Assembly: GCF_000787715.1 (NCBI RefSeq)
Contig: NZ_BBPI01000073.1
Coordinates: 1-64,000 of the forward strand
DNA: 64,000 nucleotides
Direction of reading: 5' to 3'
Source of the DNA: Sphingomonas parapaucimobilis NBRC 15100
Lineage (GTDB): Bacteria; Pseudomonadota; Alphaproteobacteria; Sphingomonadales; Sphingomonadaceae
Within the stretch, counting starts at the first letter, position 1; each line of letters begins with the position of its first letter. The translations under genes were made by a program, and so were the position numbers. The notes beneath the pieces are model-generated. The model made no database searches. It was not told the origin of the DNA and was given only the letters and a program-made list of their open reading frames with translations. Positions 34,822 through 44,526 of this stretch are shown here, in pieces.

Positions 34822-35691
34822 ATGACCCAGCCCTTTATCGAGGCCTTTTTCGACGAGCCGACGAACACGATCAGCTATCTCGTGGGCGATCCCGCGACGC
34901 GGACAGCGGCGGTGATCGATCCGGTGCTCGACTTCGACATGGCGAGCGGCGTCGCCGACACCGGCTCGGCCGAACGCATCATCACCTTTGCCCGCGCACA
35001 GGGCTGGCGGATCGTGATGGTGCTGGAGACGCACGCCCATGCCGATCACCTGTCGGCCGCCCCCTTCATCAAGGCGCATACCGGCGCATGGATCGGGATC
35101 GGCGCGCATATCCGCGACGTGCAGAAGATCTTCCGCCCCGTGTTCGCGATGGACGACCTGAAGACCGACGGCTCGGACTTCGACCGGCTGTTCGAGGACG
35201 GCGACCGCTTCGCGATCGGCGGGCTGGAGGTCGAGGTGCTGCACGTCCCCGGCCATACCCCGGCCGATATCGCCTATCGGATCGGCGATGCGGCGTTCGT
35301 CGGCGACACGCTGTTCATGCCCGACTATGGCACCGCCCGCGCCGACTTCCCCGGCGGGGACGCCCGTACGCTCTATCGCTCGATCCGGCGGTTGCTGGCC
35401 TTGCCCAAGGCGACGCGACTGTTCCTGTGCCACGATTATAAGGCGCCGGGCCGCGACGACTATCGCTGGGAGACGACGGTGGGCGAGCAGCGCCGGTCGA
35501 GCGTCCATGTCCATGACGGCGTGAGCGAGGATGATTTCGTCGCGATGCGCGAGCAGCGCGACGCCGGGCTGTCCGTCCCCAGGCTGCTGCTGCCCTCAAT
35601 CCAGGTCAACATCCGCGCTGGGCGTTTCGCCGAGGCCGAGGCGAACGGCGTCAGCTACCTTCGCATTCCGGTGACGTGGAAAGCGCGATGA
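34822..35691 (+). CDS. blh: Persulfide dioxygenase-like metallo-beta-lactamase-fold protein (Blh/ETHE1 type)
   Basis: 289 residues, start preceded by CGGAGGAA. Metallo-beta-lactamase fold with the metal motif THAHADH (His71, His73, Asp75, His76), then HVPGHTPAD and FVGDTLFMPDYG, matching the Blh/ETHE1 group that oxidises glutathione persulfide to sulfite with one Fe(II). It lies divergent from a BigR-like repressor, rhodanese and TauE exporter, the classic bigR regulon. The C-terminal extension (YRWETTVGEQRRSSVHVHDG) is typical of bacterial Blh. It is cytosolic and would be derepressed by sulfide. Confidence 0.9.
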   Translation: MTQPFIEAFFDEPTNTISYLVGDPATRTAAVIDPVLDFDMASGVADTGSAERIITFARAQGWRIVMVLETHAHADHLSAAPFIKAHTGAWIGIGAHIRDVQKIFRPVFAMDDLKTDGSDFDRLFEDGDRFAIGGLEVEVLHVPGHTPADIAYRIGDAAFVGDTLFMPDYGTARADFPGGDARTLYRSIRRLLALPKATRLFLCHDYKAPGRDDYRWETTVGEQRRSSVHVHDGVSEDDFVAMREQRDAGLSVPRLLLPSIQVNIRAGRFAEAEANGVSYLRIPVTWKAR

Positions 35692-35816
35692 GGATCATGG
35701 TGCGGTCGCGATCGTCCGCCCGGAATAGCGCCCGACCCTGTTGCGCGGCACGTGACCGATTGGCCGGTAACCGGGTCGTGGCGTTCGGGGCTGCGCCACA
35801 AGGTCGTGGAGAGGCC

Positions 35817-37109
35817 TCAAGCCATCCCCATCCCCATCCGCAGCGCGAGCGCCGCCAGCGTGATGAGCAGGACCGGCGCGGTGAGCGTGACCCCGACCCG
35901 GAAATAATAACCCCAACCGATCCTGACGCCCTTCTGCCCCAGGACATGCAGCCACAGCAGTGTCGCGAGCGAGCCGATCGGGGTCAGCTTGGGGCCGAGA
36001 TCGCAGCCGATCACGTTGGCGTAGATCATCGCGTCCCTGACGGTCCCGGTCGCGTGACTGGCGTCGATCGACAGCGCGCCCACCAGCACGGTCGGCATGT
36101 TGTTCATCACCGACGACAGGACAGCCGCGATCACGCCCGTACCCAGCGCCGCCCCCCACACACCATTTTGCGCGGTGCGATCGAGCAGCGCCGCCAGATG
36201 GTCCGTCAGCCCCGCGTTTCGCAGGCCGTAGATGACCAGATACATGCCCATCGAGAAGATGACGACCTGCCACGGAGCGCCGCGCACGACCTTGCGTGTC
36301 TGGATCACATCGCCCCGTCCGGCGATCACGAGCAACAGGATCGCGCCCGCAGCGGCGACCGCGCTGACCGGCACGCCGGTCGGTTCGAGCAGGACGAAGC
36401 CCGCGAGCAGCAGCGCGAGGACGATCCATCCGGCGCGGAAGGTCGCGGCATCGCGGATCGCGTCACGCGGCGCCCGCAGCGCCCCCACGTCATAGTCCAC
36501 GGGTATGTCGCGTCGGAAAAAGAGCCGCAGCACGCCCAGCGTGGCGGCGATCGACACCAGGTCGACCGGCACCATCACGGCCGCATAGTCGCCGAACCCG
36601 ATATGGAAGAAGTCGGCCGACACGATGTTGACGAGGTTCGATACGACCAGCGGCAGGCTGGCGGTGTCGGCGATGAACCCCGCCGCCATGACGAACGCCA
36701 GCGTCGCCCTGTCCTTGAACCCCAGCGCGCGCAGCATGGCGACGACGATCGGCGTCAGGATCAGCGCCGCGCCGTCATTGGCGAACAGCGCCGACACGCC
36801 TGCGCCCAGCAGCACGATCAGGACGAACAGGCGGCGACCGTTCCCGCCGCCCCAGCGGGCGACGTGCAGCGCCGCCCATTCGAAAAAGCCCGCTTCATCC
36901 AGCAGCAGGCTGATGACGATGATCGCGACGAACGCGGCGGTCGCGTTCCAGACGATACCCCACACCACCGGCACGTCGGAAAGCGTGACGACGCCCGCAA
37001 GCAATGCCACCATGGCTCCGCCCATGGCGCTCCACCCGATGCCGAGGCCCTTGGGTTGCCAGATGACGAGTGCGATCGTCGCGACGAAGATCAGGATGGC
37101 GAGGATCAT
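35817..37109 (-). CDS. arsB: Arsenite efflux pump ArsB
   Basis: 430 residues from the ATG that overlaps the arsC stop (ATGA at 37109). About 12 hydrophobic helices; ArsB-typical stretches are [56 protein letters not shown] and [20 protein letters not shown]. ArsB exports arsenite/antimonite by proton antiport, alone or with an ArsA ATPase, which is absent here. It is the last gene of arsR-arsC-arsB. Confidence 0.93.
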   Translation of the reverse strand: MILAILIFVATIALVIWQPKGLGIGWSAMGGAMVALLAGVVTLSDVPVVWGIVWNATAAFVAIIVISLLLDEAGFFEWAALHVARWGGGNGRRLFVLIVLLGAGVSALFANDGAALILTPIVVAMLRALGFKDRATLAFVMAAGFIADTASLPLVVSNLVNIVSADFFHIGFGDYAAVMVPVDLVSIAATLGVLRLFFRRDIPVDYDVGALRAPRDAIRDAATFRAGWIVLALLLAGFVLLEPTGVPVSAVAAAGAILLLVIAGRGDVIQTRKVVRGAPWQVVIFSMGMYLVIYGLRNAGLTDHLAALLDRTAQNGVWGAALGTGVIAAVLSSVMNNMPTVLVGALSIDASHATGTVRDAMIYANVIGCDLGPKLTPIGSLATLLWLHVLGQKGVRIGWGYYFRVGVTLTAPVLLITLAALALRMGMGMA

Positions 37110-37537
37110 CAGGCGAAACGCTGGCCCGCGGCATCCACCACCTGTTCCCCGACTTCCTTGGCGAACGCGCTGAGCTGGCCACTCGGCAACAGATCGAGGA
37201 CGGATTCGGAGGGGCGGCACAGCCTCACCCCGAGCGGCGAGACGACCAGCGGTCGGTTGATGAGGACCGGATGCGCCATCATCGCGTCGACCAGCGCGTC
37301 GTCGGACAGCGCCGTATCGCCCAGGCCAAGCTCCGCATAGGGCGTGCCCTTCTCGCGCAGCAACTCGCGAGGCGTCATGCCCGCGCGGTCGATCAGCTCG
37401 ACCAGCAGCGCGCGAGAGGGCGGCGTTTTCAGATACTCCACCACATGCGGCTCGATACCGGCGTTGCGGATCATGGCCAGCGCATTGCGCGACGTGCCGC
37501 AGCCGGGGTTGTGATAGATGACGATATCGACGGCCAC
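37109..37537 (-). CDS. arsC: Glutaredoxin-type arsenate reductase ArsC
   Basis: 142 residues if started at GTG 37537, preceded by AAAGGACA; longer in-frame starts overlap arsR and lack a site. The catalytic Cys is at 13 in [12 protein letters not shown]; the three Arg-containing segments of the E. coli-type enzyme are present ([28 protein letters not shown]). It reduces arsenate to arsenite with glutathione/glutaredoxin, feeding ArsB, to which it is coupled by an ATGA overlap. Confidence 0.92.
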   Translation of the reverse strand: MAVDIVIYHNPGCGTSRNALAMIRNAGIEPHVVEYLKTPPSRALLVELIDRAGMTPRELLREKGTPYAELGLGDTALSDDALVDAMMAHPVLINRPLVVSPLGVRLCRPSESVLDLLPSGQLSAFAKEVGEQVVDAAGQRFA

Positions 37538-37548
37538 GGCTTGTCCTT

Positions 37549-37881
37549 TCAGCAGCAGGGGGCGAGTTCGGCGATGAGCGGCGCGCATAGTGCAGGCGCG
37601 CCAGCGCAGCAGTCCTTCACCAGGAACAGCGTCAGCGCGCGCAGGCCGCCGAGATCGGCTCGATAGATGATAGATCGGCTTTGGCGCGCCGATCGGATCA
37701 GGCCTGCGCGAGCAAGGATACCGAGATGCGCCGACATGGTGTTTTGCGGTACGCCGAGCTGACGGGCGATTTCACCGGCCGCCATCCCGGCGGGTTCGTG
37801 GCGGACCAGCAGTCGGAACACCTCCAGCCGGGTTTCCTGTGCCAAAGCACCGAGCGCAGCGATAGCCGAATCGTTTTCCAT
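37549..37881 (-). CDS. arsR: Arsenic-responsive repressor ArsR
   Basis: 110 residues. ArsR winged helix with recognition segment [20 protein letters not shown]. Instead of the classic CVC site it has a C-terminal cysteine cluster: Cys91-Cys92, Cys99 and a terminal Cys109-Cys110. This resembles ArsR proteins in which C-terminal cysteines bind As(III), as in Acidithiobacillus. The start at 37881 fits the family N-terminus ([20 protein letters not shown]) though its ribosome site is weak. It is first in the arsR-arsC-arsB operon and should repress its own promoter. Confidence 0.9.
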   Translation of the reverse strand: MENDSAIAALGALAQETRLEVFRLLVRHEPAGMAAGEIARQLGVPQNTMSAHLGILARAGLIRSARQSRSIIYRADLGGLRALTLFLVKDCCAGAPALCAPLIAELAPCC

Positions 37882-37883
37882 CC

Positions 37884-37899
37884 ATCCAGCATAATGGAT
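37884..37899. promoter_or_regulatory. Candidate ArsR operator
   Basis: ATCCA-6 nt-TGGAT directly before the arsR start, followed by AT-rich sequence (ATATTG). Position and symmetry suit self-repression; the short arms make this tentative. Confidence 0.4.
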
Positions 37900-38293
37900 A
37901 TATTGTTCGACGCCATTGCCGCGTCCTCATATGCGGATCGAACATTCCACCACCCGTCCGATGGCGGATTTTGGGCAGGCTGCCGCCTTGAGAAAGCGCG
38001 ACGGCGCCGCCGGATGCCCTGCGACCTGCCCCATGATCCCCCTTTGCCAACGGTCGATCGCAATCCATGATCTGCATGATCCTGTGATCCGGATTTCATG
38101 CTCAACGCTCTACGTCAGCCTGGCACCCGCCCAATCCCCACCCGGTCTCCCGCAGCGTCATGGCAGGAGCCGGTGAGGCAAGGCAGCGGACCGGCATCTC
38201 TCCCACCTGAAGGGATCAGGCGCGAGATATAGGATCCCGGCATTCTCCGGTGACGCCACGCAGGGCCGTGGCATCCCGACGATGCCGCTCCTT
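37900..38293. other. Intergenic region between arsR and the third-from-left minus-strand receptor
   Basis: About 390 bases. It holds the ars promoter on its left and the 3' end of the receptor transcript on its right. No open frame here looks like a protein family, and I see no clear terminator. Confidence 0.45.
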
Positions 38294-41164
38294 TCAAAAG
38301 CGAGTGCGCACCGAAAAACTGAAATTGCGAGAAAAGTACCGCACATCCTGTGGTGCGGCATAGGATCCCCAATAGCTTCGATTGCCGTCCGCCGTGAGGT
38401 TGGAGCCTTCCAGCGCGAGCGTCAGGTTCTTGTTCACGTCATAGTTGATCGACGCATCCAGGCGACGAACAGGATCGAGGAACAGATTGTTGAAGGGATC
38501 AGCGCCGTCACGCCACCATTGACGCCGCGATTGCCAGTTATAGGCGACGCGGACATTCAGCCCGTCCTTCTCGAAGAAGCCGACGATGTTGTACATGTAC
38601 TTGGACACGTTCAGGAACGGGCCGTACACGAATTCCGCGTCGCGAATCTCGTTGCTGTCCGGACGAAACACGGGGAATGCCTGCCGCGTTATGTTCATCG
38701 TGCCGTTCACCTGCATCCCGAAGCTTTTCAGGATACCGGGCAGGAAGCTGAAGAAGGTGGTCACATTGCCTTCGATCCCGCGATGGCGCCCGCGACCCAG
38801 ATTATAGGGGCGCGTGACCAGTGTCAGGACATTGGGCGCCTGAGGCAAAACCTCGGGCAGCGTTCGATTGCCAATAAAGCCTTCCTGGCTCCATTGCCAA
38901 ACGGCCAGGCTGGCCAATCCGGTAGGCCCAAAATACCATTCCAACGAGGCGTCATATTTGGTGGTGGTGATCGGACCCAGCCTTGGGTTGCCGCCGCCCG
39001 CGACGGGCCGCGCGGCGTTGCGGACATCGATCTGGAGCCGCGGGTTGATCTGATAGACGCTGGGGCGGCCCACTTCATACGTCCACGCCGTCCGCAGCTG
39101 CAGCTTGGGGGTGAAGTGGATGATGGCATTCACACTGGGCATGAAGTCGAGGAAGTTGCCCTTCGGAGAGATCGTCTCGTCCGTGGTCTGTTCAACCAGT
39201 CGGTCGTCGATATTCACGAACCGCGCGACGCGCTGGACCGCGGTCAGGTTGGTCAGATTGTTGACCAGGCGGCCCCCGATCACCCCGTCGATCGGAAACA
39301 ACAGCTTCACGTTATAATGCGCCATGGCATAGGCCGCATAGCTGCCGTCCGAACCTTCGAAATAATCGAGCGGGTTGTAGGTGGGATAAGGATCGGCAAG
39401 CTCGGGATAGATGCCGACCAGTTGCCCCCGTATCGCATCCCAGCTCTGCCGGATCGAATTGGTATCACCGATCAACCATTCGGCGGTCGATGCCGATGGC
39501 GAGCCTTGAAAGCCCTTGCCGCTGCTCACCAACTTATAGTCAGGCAGGCTGCTGATCGGCAGGCGCAGATTGCGATAGTCGCCACGGCGCCCATATTGCC
39601 TGTCGTAGCTACGATTGGCGTAGCGGAAACCGGTCTTCAGATAGTCGATCAGATTCCAGCCGGTGTAGAGCTTGAGATCATATTTCACCTCGAGTTCGGC
39701 ACTGGTCGTGAACTGGCGAGATTGGTTGAATCCATCAATATACAAATAATTTTTAGAATCGAGCAGATCGAAATTCTTGAACGTTACGTGCGACCCGCCA
39801 AGTGGGTCGCGCTTGTCGTTGAAGATGATGTCAAATTCAGGCTGCTGGTTGAAGCGGATCCAGTGGAATATGTTGTTCGAATAATTTTCGGCCCGGGCGT
39901 AGTTGAGCCAGCCGTTGAATTCCAGCCGGTCATTGGTGAAGTCGACCTGGAAGCGGCCATTGTAATTGCGGCTTTCATGTTGAAACGATTCGCGGCCCGG
40001 CCCGAACGGGTCGAGCGAGGTGACGGTCAGGGACTCGACCAGCCGGCCATCGGGGCCGAGTTTGATGTTCGACAACACCGGCGGCGGTGCGGCCGATGCC
40101 GAATAGGTCAGCGGCAGGACGAAGCCGTTGTCGGCCCAGAGCATTTTCTGATTGCGATAGCCGCCTTCCAGGGTGATCGACCAATGATCGTCGGGCCGCC
40201 ATTGCGTCGAAACCTGCACGTCGGCGCGGCGCGACCAGCCATTGGGTCCGGCGAAGCCGACTTCGAAGGGCATGTAGATGTTGCTTGGGGTCGTACTGGG
40301 CAGCACGATCTGGCGCGGGTTGTTCGGGACGATCGGTCGCTGGTTCCAGCGGCTCGATTCATTGTAGCGCACGTCGTTATAGGTGCCGTTCACCGAAAAC
40401 CCGATCCGCCCGATATCGGTGTCCGCATTATATGCGACGAGGGCGCTGACATAGGGGTTCACCTTCCTGATCTGGTCCGCGTAATCGCCGCGCACATTGA
40501 AGGCGTAGGTGGCTCCCTCCTTGAAGTCGGTCGGCCGACGCAGGGTCAGGTTGATGACGCCGGTCTGGCTTCCTTCGACCTGGTCCGGTGTTCGTGTCTT
40601 GAACACCTCGATCGCAGCGACAAGATCGGACGAGATGTCGTTCAGATAGGTCGTTCGATCACCGGCCGAGAAGGTCGGCGATCCGTTGACCGTTGTCATG
40701 GCCCCGCCCAGGCCGCGAATTTTGACTTCCCCACCTTCGCCACGATTGCGCTCGATCTGGATGCCGGGAATGCGCGCCAGCGCCTCGGGAATGTTTTTGT
40801 CTGGTAATTTGCCGATGTCCTGCGCGACCACGACGTCGACGATCTGCGATGCCCGGCGCTTGGCGTTTCGGGCCGACTTCACATTCTCGCGAAGCCCCAT
40901 GACAATAATATCGCCTTCGAGTCGCCCATTAGTGTTCGAGAGTTGAGGCTGCGATTCGCCGCTCTTCGCAGCATCTTTCGCTATTTTCTCATCGCGCTTT
41001 GTGCGGTTGCGCTTCGCCTTCTTTGCAGAAGCCCCGCCAGTTAACACATTCTGTGCTTTTTTAGTAACATCTTGCTTCTGCTGCGCAGCAACATCGTCAA
41101 CCGGAAAAGCAGCAATTAAAGCAGCAACAGCAACCCCGCCTGCGAGTCCATGCATGGACAGCAT
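38294..41164 (-). CDS. TonB-dependent receptor divergent from exported ferritin-like genes
   Basis: 956 residues from ATG 41164, with GGGGGAGG just upstream. A signal peptide (GLAGGVAVAALIAAFPV, cleavage near VAAQ), a Lys-rich linker (about 44-68), TonB-box-like DIIVMGLRENVKSARN, plug domain (QIVDVVVAQDIGKLPDKN, EALARIPGIQIERN, VKIRGLGGAMTTVNG) and a barrel ending FSFSVRTRF. It belongs to the same receptor group as those at 12535 and 29586 but has no halogenase nearby. It is divergent from two exported ferritin-like genes across a 235-base gap that must contain both promoters. Ligand unknown. Confidence 0.9.
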   Translation of the reverse strand: MLSMHGLAGGVAVAALIAAFPVDDVAAQQKQDVTKKAQNVLTGGASAKKAKRNRTKRDEKIAKDAAKSGESQPQLSNTNGRLEGDIIVMGLRENVKSARNAKRRASQIVDVVVAQDIGKLPDKNIPEALARIPGIQIERNRGEGGEVKIRGLGGAMTTVNGSPTFSAGDRTTYLNDISSDLVAAIEVFKTRTPDQVEGSQTGVINLTLRRPTDFKEGATYAFNVRGDYADQIRKVNPYVSALVAYNADTDIGRIGFSVNGTYNDVRYNESSRWNQRPIVPNNPRQIVLPSTTPSNIYMPFEVGFAGPNGWSRRADVQVSTQWRPDDHWSITLEGGYRNQKMLWADNGFVLPLTYSASAAPPPVLSNIKLGPDGRLVESLTVTSLDPFGPGRESFQHESRNYNGRFQVDFTNDRLEFNGWLNYARAENYSNNIFHWIRFNQQPEFDIIFNDKRDPLGGSHVTFKNFDLLDSKNYLYIDGFNQSRQFTTSAELEVKYDLKLYTGWNLIDYLKTGFRYANRSYDRQYGRRGDYRNLRLPISSLPDYKLVSSGKGFQGSPSASTAEWLIGDTNSIRQSWDAIRGQLVGIYPELADPYPTYNPLDYFEGSDGSYAAYAMAHYNVKLLFPIDGVIGGRLVNNLTNLTAVQRVARFVNIDDRLVEQTTDETISPKGNFLDFMPSVNAIIHFTPKLQLRTAWTYEVGRPSVYQINPRLQIDVRNAARPVAGGGNPRLGPITTTKYDASLEWYFGPTGLASLAVWQWSQEGFIGNRTLPEVLPQAPNVLTLVTRPYNLGRGRHRGIEGNVTTFFSFLPGILKSFGMQVNGTMNITRQAFPVFRPDSNEIRDAEFVYGPFLNVSKYMYNIVGFFEKDGLNVRVAYNWQSRRQWWRDGADPFNNLFLDPVRRLDASINYDVNKNLTLALEGSNLTADGNRSYWGSYAAPQDVRYFSRNFSFSVRTRF

Positions 41165-41399
41165 CCTCACCTCCCCCAAAAACGTTTACGGAAGCCCTTT
41201 TAACTTGCTTGTGCAACGTAGCTGGACTCTTAAACTCGGACAAATTAAACTTGAAAAAAATTTCATATGGGCGCAGCCATAGGATGCCTGGACGCTCAGG
41301 AAGGATTCGCCGAGGCCGGATGTCGCAGTTCCAAAGATAGGCAGAGCACCGGGTGACGCAGCCGCCCCCAGGCGTGGCGGTCAACAACAGGGGAGGGAA

Positions 41400-42371
41400 A
41401 TGGAAGACTTTCGAATCATGCCCGAACATCGAGGCGAATCGACAAGTTCCGGTCGTCGCGAATTCTTCGGCCAAGTTCTGACCGGAGCCGTGCTGGCCGG
41501 GGCCGTGGTCGTCGGAACTGCCGGGATAGCTCAGGCCCAGGTGGCGTCATCGGTCGACACCGCACCGCTGCAATTTGCGCTGAACTTGCACTATCTTTCG
41601 ACCAACATGCTGCAACTGGCGATTTACGGCGCAGGCCGACAGTTGCCGGCCCAATATATCCGCGGCGGCGAGACGCTGGATCGGCCGGGCGTTTCGGCGA
41701 CCTCGGCCAAGCAGGTCAGTTTTCCGGCCGGGACGCGTGATATCCAGGCGCGTATTCAGGAAATTGCGGACTCGCTTTGGTTTCGCACTCTTTTCCTCCG
41801 CGACCTGCTCCGCGCCGACTCTCCGGCGCAGAATCAGATCGACATGACGGCAGAACGGTTCACCGCCATGTTCCGGCTGGCGGGCGCGATCGGACCGGGA
41901 GACAGCTTCGATCCTTATGCCTCGCCGGTCGATCTGGCGCTGGCCGCGGAAACGATCCTGGCCGTGCAGGCAACGGCGCTCAACGGCTTGTCGACGCTTT
42001 ATACCAATCCGGTCATCCGCGCATCGATGCTGTCGATGGCGGCGACGGCGGCGACGGACGTCACGACGATACGGACCATCCTGATGGCCGCATCCGCAGC
42101 CCGGCCGGAAATCGTGACGATGGTCGACCGCATGGCGTCGTGGCGCAATGGCATTGGCGGGGGCGACACGACCGATCGTGGCCTGTCTCCCGTTCCGGTC
42201 AATGGCCGCCTGGCGGCCCGGCTGGCGCTGACCGACGATGACGGGCTGCACCTGTCGCGAACGCCCGGCCATGCGCTCAACGTGCTGTTCATGACGCCGG
42301 GCGCCGCTACCCAAGGCGGCTTTTTCCCGACCGGGATCAACGGCACGTTCAAGACGGGTGCCGCCAACTAA
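41400..42371 (+). CDS. Tat-exported ferritin-like domain protein (first of a pair)
   Basis: 323 residues, start preceded by GGGGAGGGAA. The N-terminus has a twin-arginine motif (SGRREFFGQVL, Arg19-Arg20) and a hydrophobic core, with cleavage near IAQAQ. The body looks like the bacterial ferritin_2/DUF4439-like helical bundle (LQFALNLHYLSTNMLQLAIY, IQEIADSLWFRTLFLRDLL, DLALAAETILAVQATAL). It ends with GGFFPTGINGTFKTG, a closing motif shared with the next gene. Members are exported proteins of unclear function found near surface-associated genes. It forms an operon with the next gene (30-base gap) and is divergent from a TBDR. Confidence 0.78.
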   Translation: MEDFRIMPEHRGESTSSGRREFFGQVLTGAVLAGAVVVGTAGIAQAQVASSVDTAPLQFALNLHYLSTNMLQLAIYGAGRQLPAQYIRGGETLDRPGVSATSAKQVSFPAGTRDIQARIQEIADSLWFRTLFLRDLLRADSPAQNQIDMTAERFTAMFRLAGAIGPGDSFDPYASPVDLALAAETILAVQATALNGLSTLYTNPVIRASMLSMAATAATDVTTIRTILMAASAARPEIVTMVDRMASWRNGIGGGDTTDRGLSPVPVNGRLAARLALTDDDGLHLSRTPGHALNVLFMTPGAATQGGFFPTGINGTFKTGAAN

Positions 42372-42401
42372 GTCCGCAATTTCGATCCCAAGGGGGATGA
42401 C

Positions 42402-43439
42402 ATGACCTATTCCGACAAGGATATCGCCACTGCCGACACCACGCGCCGCCAGATGATCCGCTGGTTCGGCACCGCCTCGATCATGGCGGGCGGGCTGGCC
42501 TTTCTCGAGGGCTGTAATGACGATGTCGTCGGGTCCGAATCGGTGGTCACGCCGACGCCTACCGCATCGGCGACCGCCACTCCCACGCCACCCGCAGCCT
42601 ATACGGCGACCGACGCCGACCGGATGAACCTCATCCTGCAGCTTCATTATCTTTATGGCACGTTCCTGGTCCGCGCTTTGGACGGCACCACCCTGCCCGC
42701 CGCGCTGATTACGGGAGTCGGCACCCCAGGTGGCGTGACGGGCGGCAGCAAGGTCATGTTCGCCGACCCGATGACGCTGGCCGGGGTGAATGAGGTCGCC
42801 AATGCCGTGCTCGCCCGGATCGCTTTCCTGCGCAAGACGCTGGGCAGCGCGGCGACCGCCCAGCCCGCCCTGAACATCGCCGGTGGCCAGAACGGACCGT
42901 TCGATGCGATCGCGCGCGTGGCGTCGACAACGACGCAACCGACCAGCTTCTTCGATCCCTATGCCAGCCAGGACGAGTTCCTGCTCGGCGCAGTGGCCCT
43001 TTCGGCGGTCGTGATGACGACATCGGTCGGCCAGGGCTTTCAGGTGGGCGCGACGACAAGCGGCCCGGTCGCGGCGCTCGTCGCGGGCATAGCCGCCAGC
43101 GACGGAGCCATTCGCAACGCCCTCTACCAGCGCGCGATCCTTCAGAAGCGATCGATCCCGGAAAGCGAAATCCTGTTCGAACGGTCATGGCGCATGGCCG
43201 AGGTTCGGGATCGGCTCGATGGTCCCGTCGGCCTGGACCGCGGCATAGGGTCGTTCGGCGGCGGAGAGGACTTTGGCTCCCAAATCCAGCTCCGCGACAA
43301 TAATTGGATAGCGTTGCGCCGCACGCCCGAACAGGCTCTGGGCATTTTGTACGCATCCGGCACCGCAGCATCCTCGGGAGGATTTTTCCCGGGCGGTGTG
43401 AACGGGCTGATCAAGACCAGTGGGAACAACGTCATGTGA
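42402..43439 (+). CDS. Tat-exported ferritin-like domain protein (second of a pair)
   Basis: 345 residues, start preceded by AAGGGGGA. Twin-arginine motif TRRQMIRWFG (Arg15-Arg16) with a hydrophobic stretch ending in Cys38 (AFLEGC), so it may be a lipoprotein, although the lipobox is not canonical. A Thr/Pro-rich linker (about 48-66) leads to a helical domain beginning MNLILQLHYLYGTFLVRAL, paralogous to the first protein (NLHYLSTNML). It ends GGFFPGGVNGLIKT. A strong terminator follows, so the pair is a two-gene operon. Role unknown. Confidence 0.78.
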   Translation: MTYSDKDIATADTTRRQMIRWFGTASIMAGGLAFLEGCNDDVVGSESVVTPTPTASATATPTPPAAYTATDADRMNLILQLHYLYGTFLVRALDGTTLPAALITGVGTPGGVTGGSKVMFADPMTLAGVNEVANAVLARIAFLRKTLGSAATAQPALNIAGGQNGPFDAIARVASTTTQPTSFFDPYASQDEFLLGAVALSAVVMTTSVGQGFQVGATTSGPVAALVAGIAASDGAIRNALYQRAILQKRSIPESEILFERSWRMAEVRDRLDGPVGLDRGIGSFGGGEDFGSQIQLRDNNWIALRRTPEQALGILYASGTAASSGGFFPGGVNGLIKTSGNNVM

Positions 43440-43492
43440 TCCCTCGGGTCGTGCGCCTTCGGCACCCCACTCTGACGGCGCACGAAACGTTG

Positions 43493-43522
43493 GCGAAGAG
43501 GGCTTCCCCCTCTTCGCTTTTT
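43493..43522 (+). terminator. Rho-independent terminator of the ferritin-like pair
   Basis: Perfect 10-bp stem GCGAAGAGGG / CCCTCTTCGC with a 5-base loop, followed by five T. It lies 53 bases after the stop of the second gene. Confidence 0.92.
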
Positions 43523-43686
43523 GCATCGCGGTAAAAGACGTTCGAATGGAGCGTTGCTGTTTGCGCGTTCAAACTCGTCTCAAACGGCTCGAATTTCCGC
43601 CGAGCCAGCCTTCCGTTGATCTTCCGCTGGTTTGCCGGACACCGACGACGGGCTCTGCGCAGCCAGGACGTGTTCTGATTGCGAAT

Positions 43687-43863
43687 ATGACGAAGCGTCG
43701 GCTCAAGCACGAGCGTACGCGCGAGGCGGTGGCGCTGTTAAAGACGAGTGGCCGGATGCAGAGCGAGGTTTCGGCCGGGTTGGGGATCATGCCGACGATG
43801 CTGCATCGCTGGCAGCGCAAAGGTGCAGGAGAGCGGAGTCTCGCCGCGAAGATCACAGCGGCG
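43687..43863 (+). pseudogene. IS3-family OrfA remnant
   Basis: Begins MTKRRLKHERTREAVALLKT and carries SEVSAGLGIMPTMLHRWQRK, the helix-turn-helix of IS3 OrfA proteins. After about 58 codons the homology ends; the frame then runs without relation into the next gene. No OrfB or terminal repeats are visible. It lies in the upstream region of the cupin/lactonase pair. Confidence 0.65.
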
Positions 43864-44040
43864 TCATGCGCAGCCCGCGAACCTCGTCGATCCGCTTCGT
43901 GGCCATCGCACCCTATCATGGGATCGCGCCGTTGGGTCGGCAGGCCGCGACGTTCCGGGGCGCACGAAACCTCCGCGCCCGCCCGCCGTTGGACCATCGC
44001 TTCGCGGTCCTGCCGCATCGTGAGGCTGGAGGAGACGAAG

Positions 44041-44526
44041 ATGACCGACCTGCCGACCCGGGTGACGCTCGATAATGACGGCACCGATGCCGAGCGGCCG
44101 CCGGTGCTGCCCTTCCTTCATATGTGGACCGGGGCGGATGGCGGCAGCCGGATCGACCTGTCGCGCATGACCGGCTTTGGCCAGAAGAGTGTCGGCGGCG
44201 GCGCGGACCCGCAATGGATGCGACCGTTTCCCGGCGAGGTGGAAGCGGTCAACTTCGCGATCCTGCCGGTGGGCTGGGTCGGCGACTGGCATGAAAGCCC
44301 CAAGCCGCAATGGGTGATCCCGCTGCGCGGCCGCTGGTTCATCGAGACGATGGACGGCAACCGGGTGGAGATGGGACCGGGCGACATTCATTTCGGCCAG
44401 GATCAGGACACGACCGACAGCAAGGGGCATCGATCGGGCCAGATCGGCGACGAGCCCTGTCTCCAGATCATGATCCAGTTCGCCACATCGCCCGCCGCGC
44501 AGACCCGCGACCCGTTCGGGGCATGA
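44041..44526 (+). CDS. Small cupin-domain protein
   Basis: 161 residues from ATG 44041, chosen because GGAGGAGA lies just upstream; the open frame extends much further 5' but that part is IS debris. A single beta-barrel cupin is visible (GWVGDWHESPKPQWVIPLRG, FIETMDGNRVEMGPGDIHFG). It couples by an ATGA overlap to an SMP-30 lactonase gene. The two may act on the same sugar or sugar-acid derivative, but the sequence does not give the substrate. Confidence 0.78.
   Translation: MTDLPTRVTLDNDGTDAERPPVLPFLHMWTGADGGSRIDLSRMTGFGQKSVGGGADPQWMRPFPGEVEAVNFAILPVGWVGDWHESPKPQWVIPLRGRWFIETMDGNRVEMGPGDIHFGQDQDTTDSKGHRSGQIGDEPCLQIMIQFATSPAAQTRDPFGA

Noticed and set aside
35676-37340. Plus-strand open frame of 554 codons
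   Set aside because: Antisense to arsB/arsC; its product is almost only Arg, His, Asp and Gln, a typical shadow composition.
38282-40807. Plus-strand open frame of 841 codons
   Set aside because: Antisense to the receptor at 38294-41164; caused by high GC and codon bias, with no recognisable domain.
43420-44040. Long 5' extension of the cupin frame
   Set aside because: It runs through the terminator region and an IS3 OrfA scrap; the ribosome binding site and the domain place the start at 44041.
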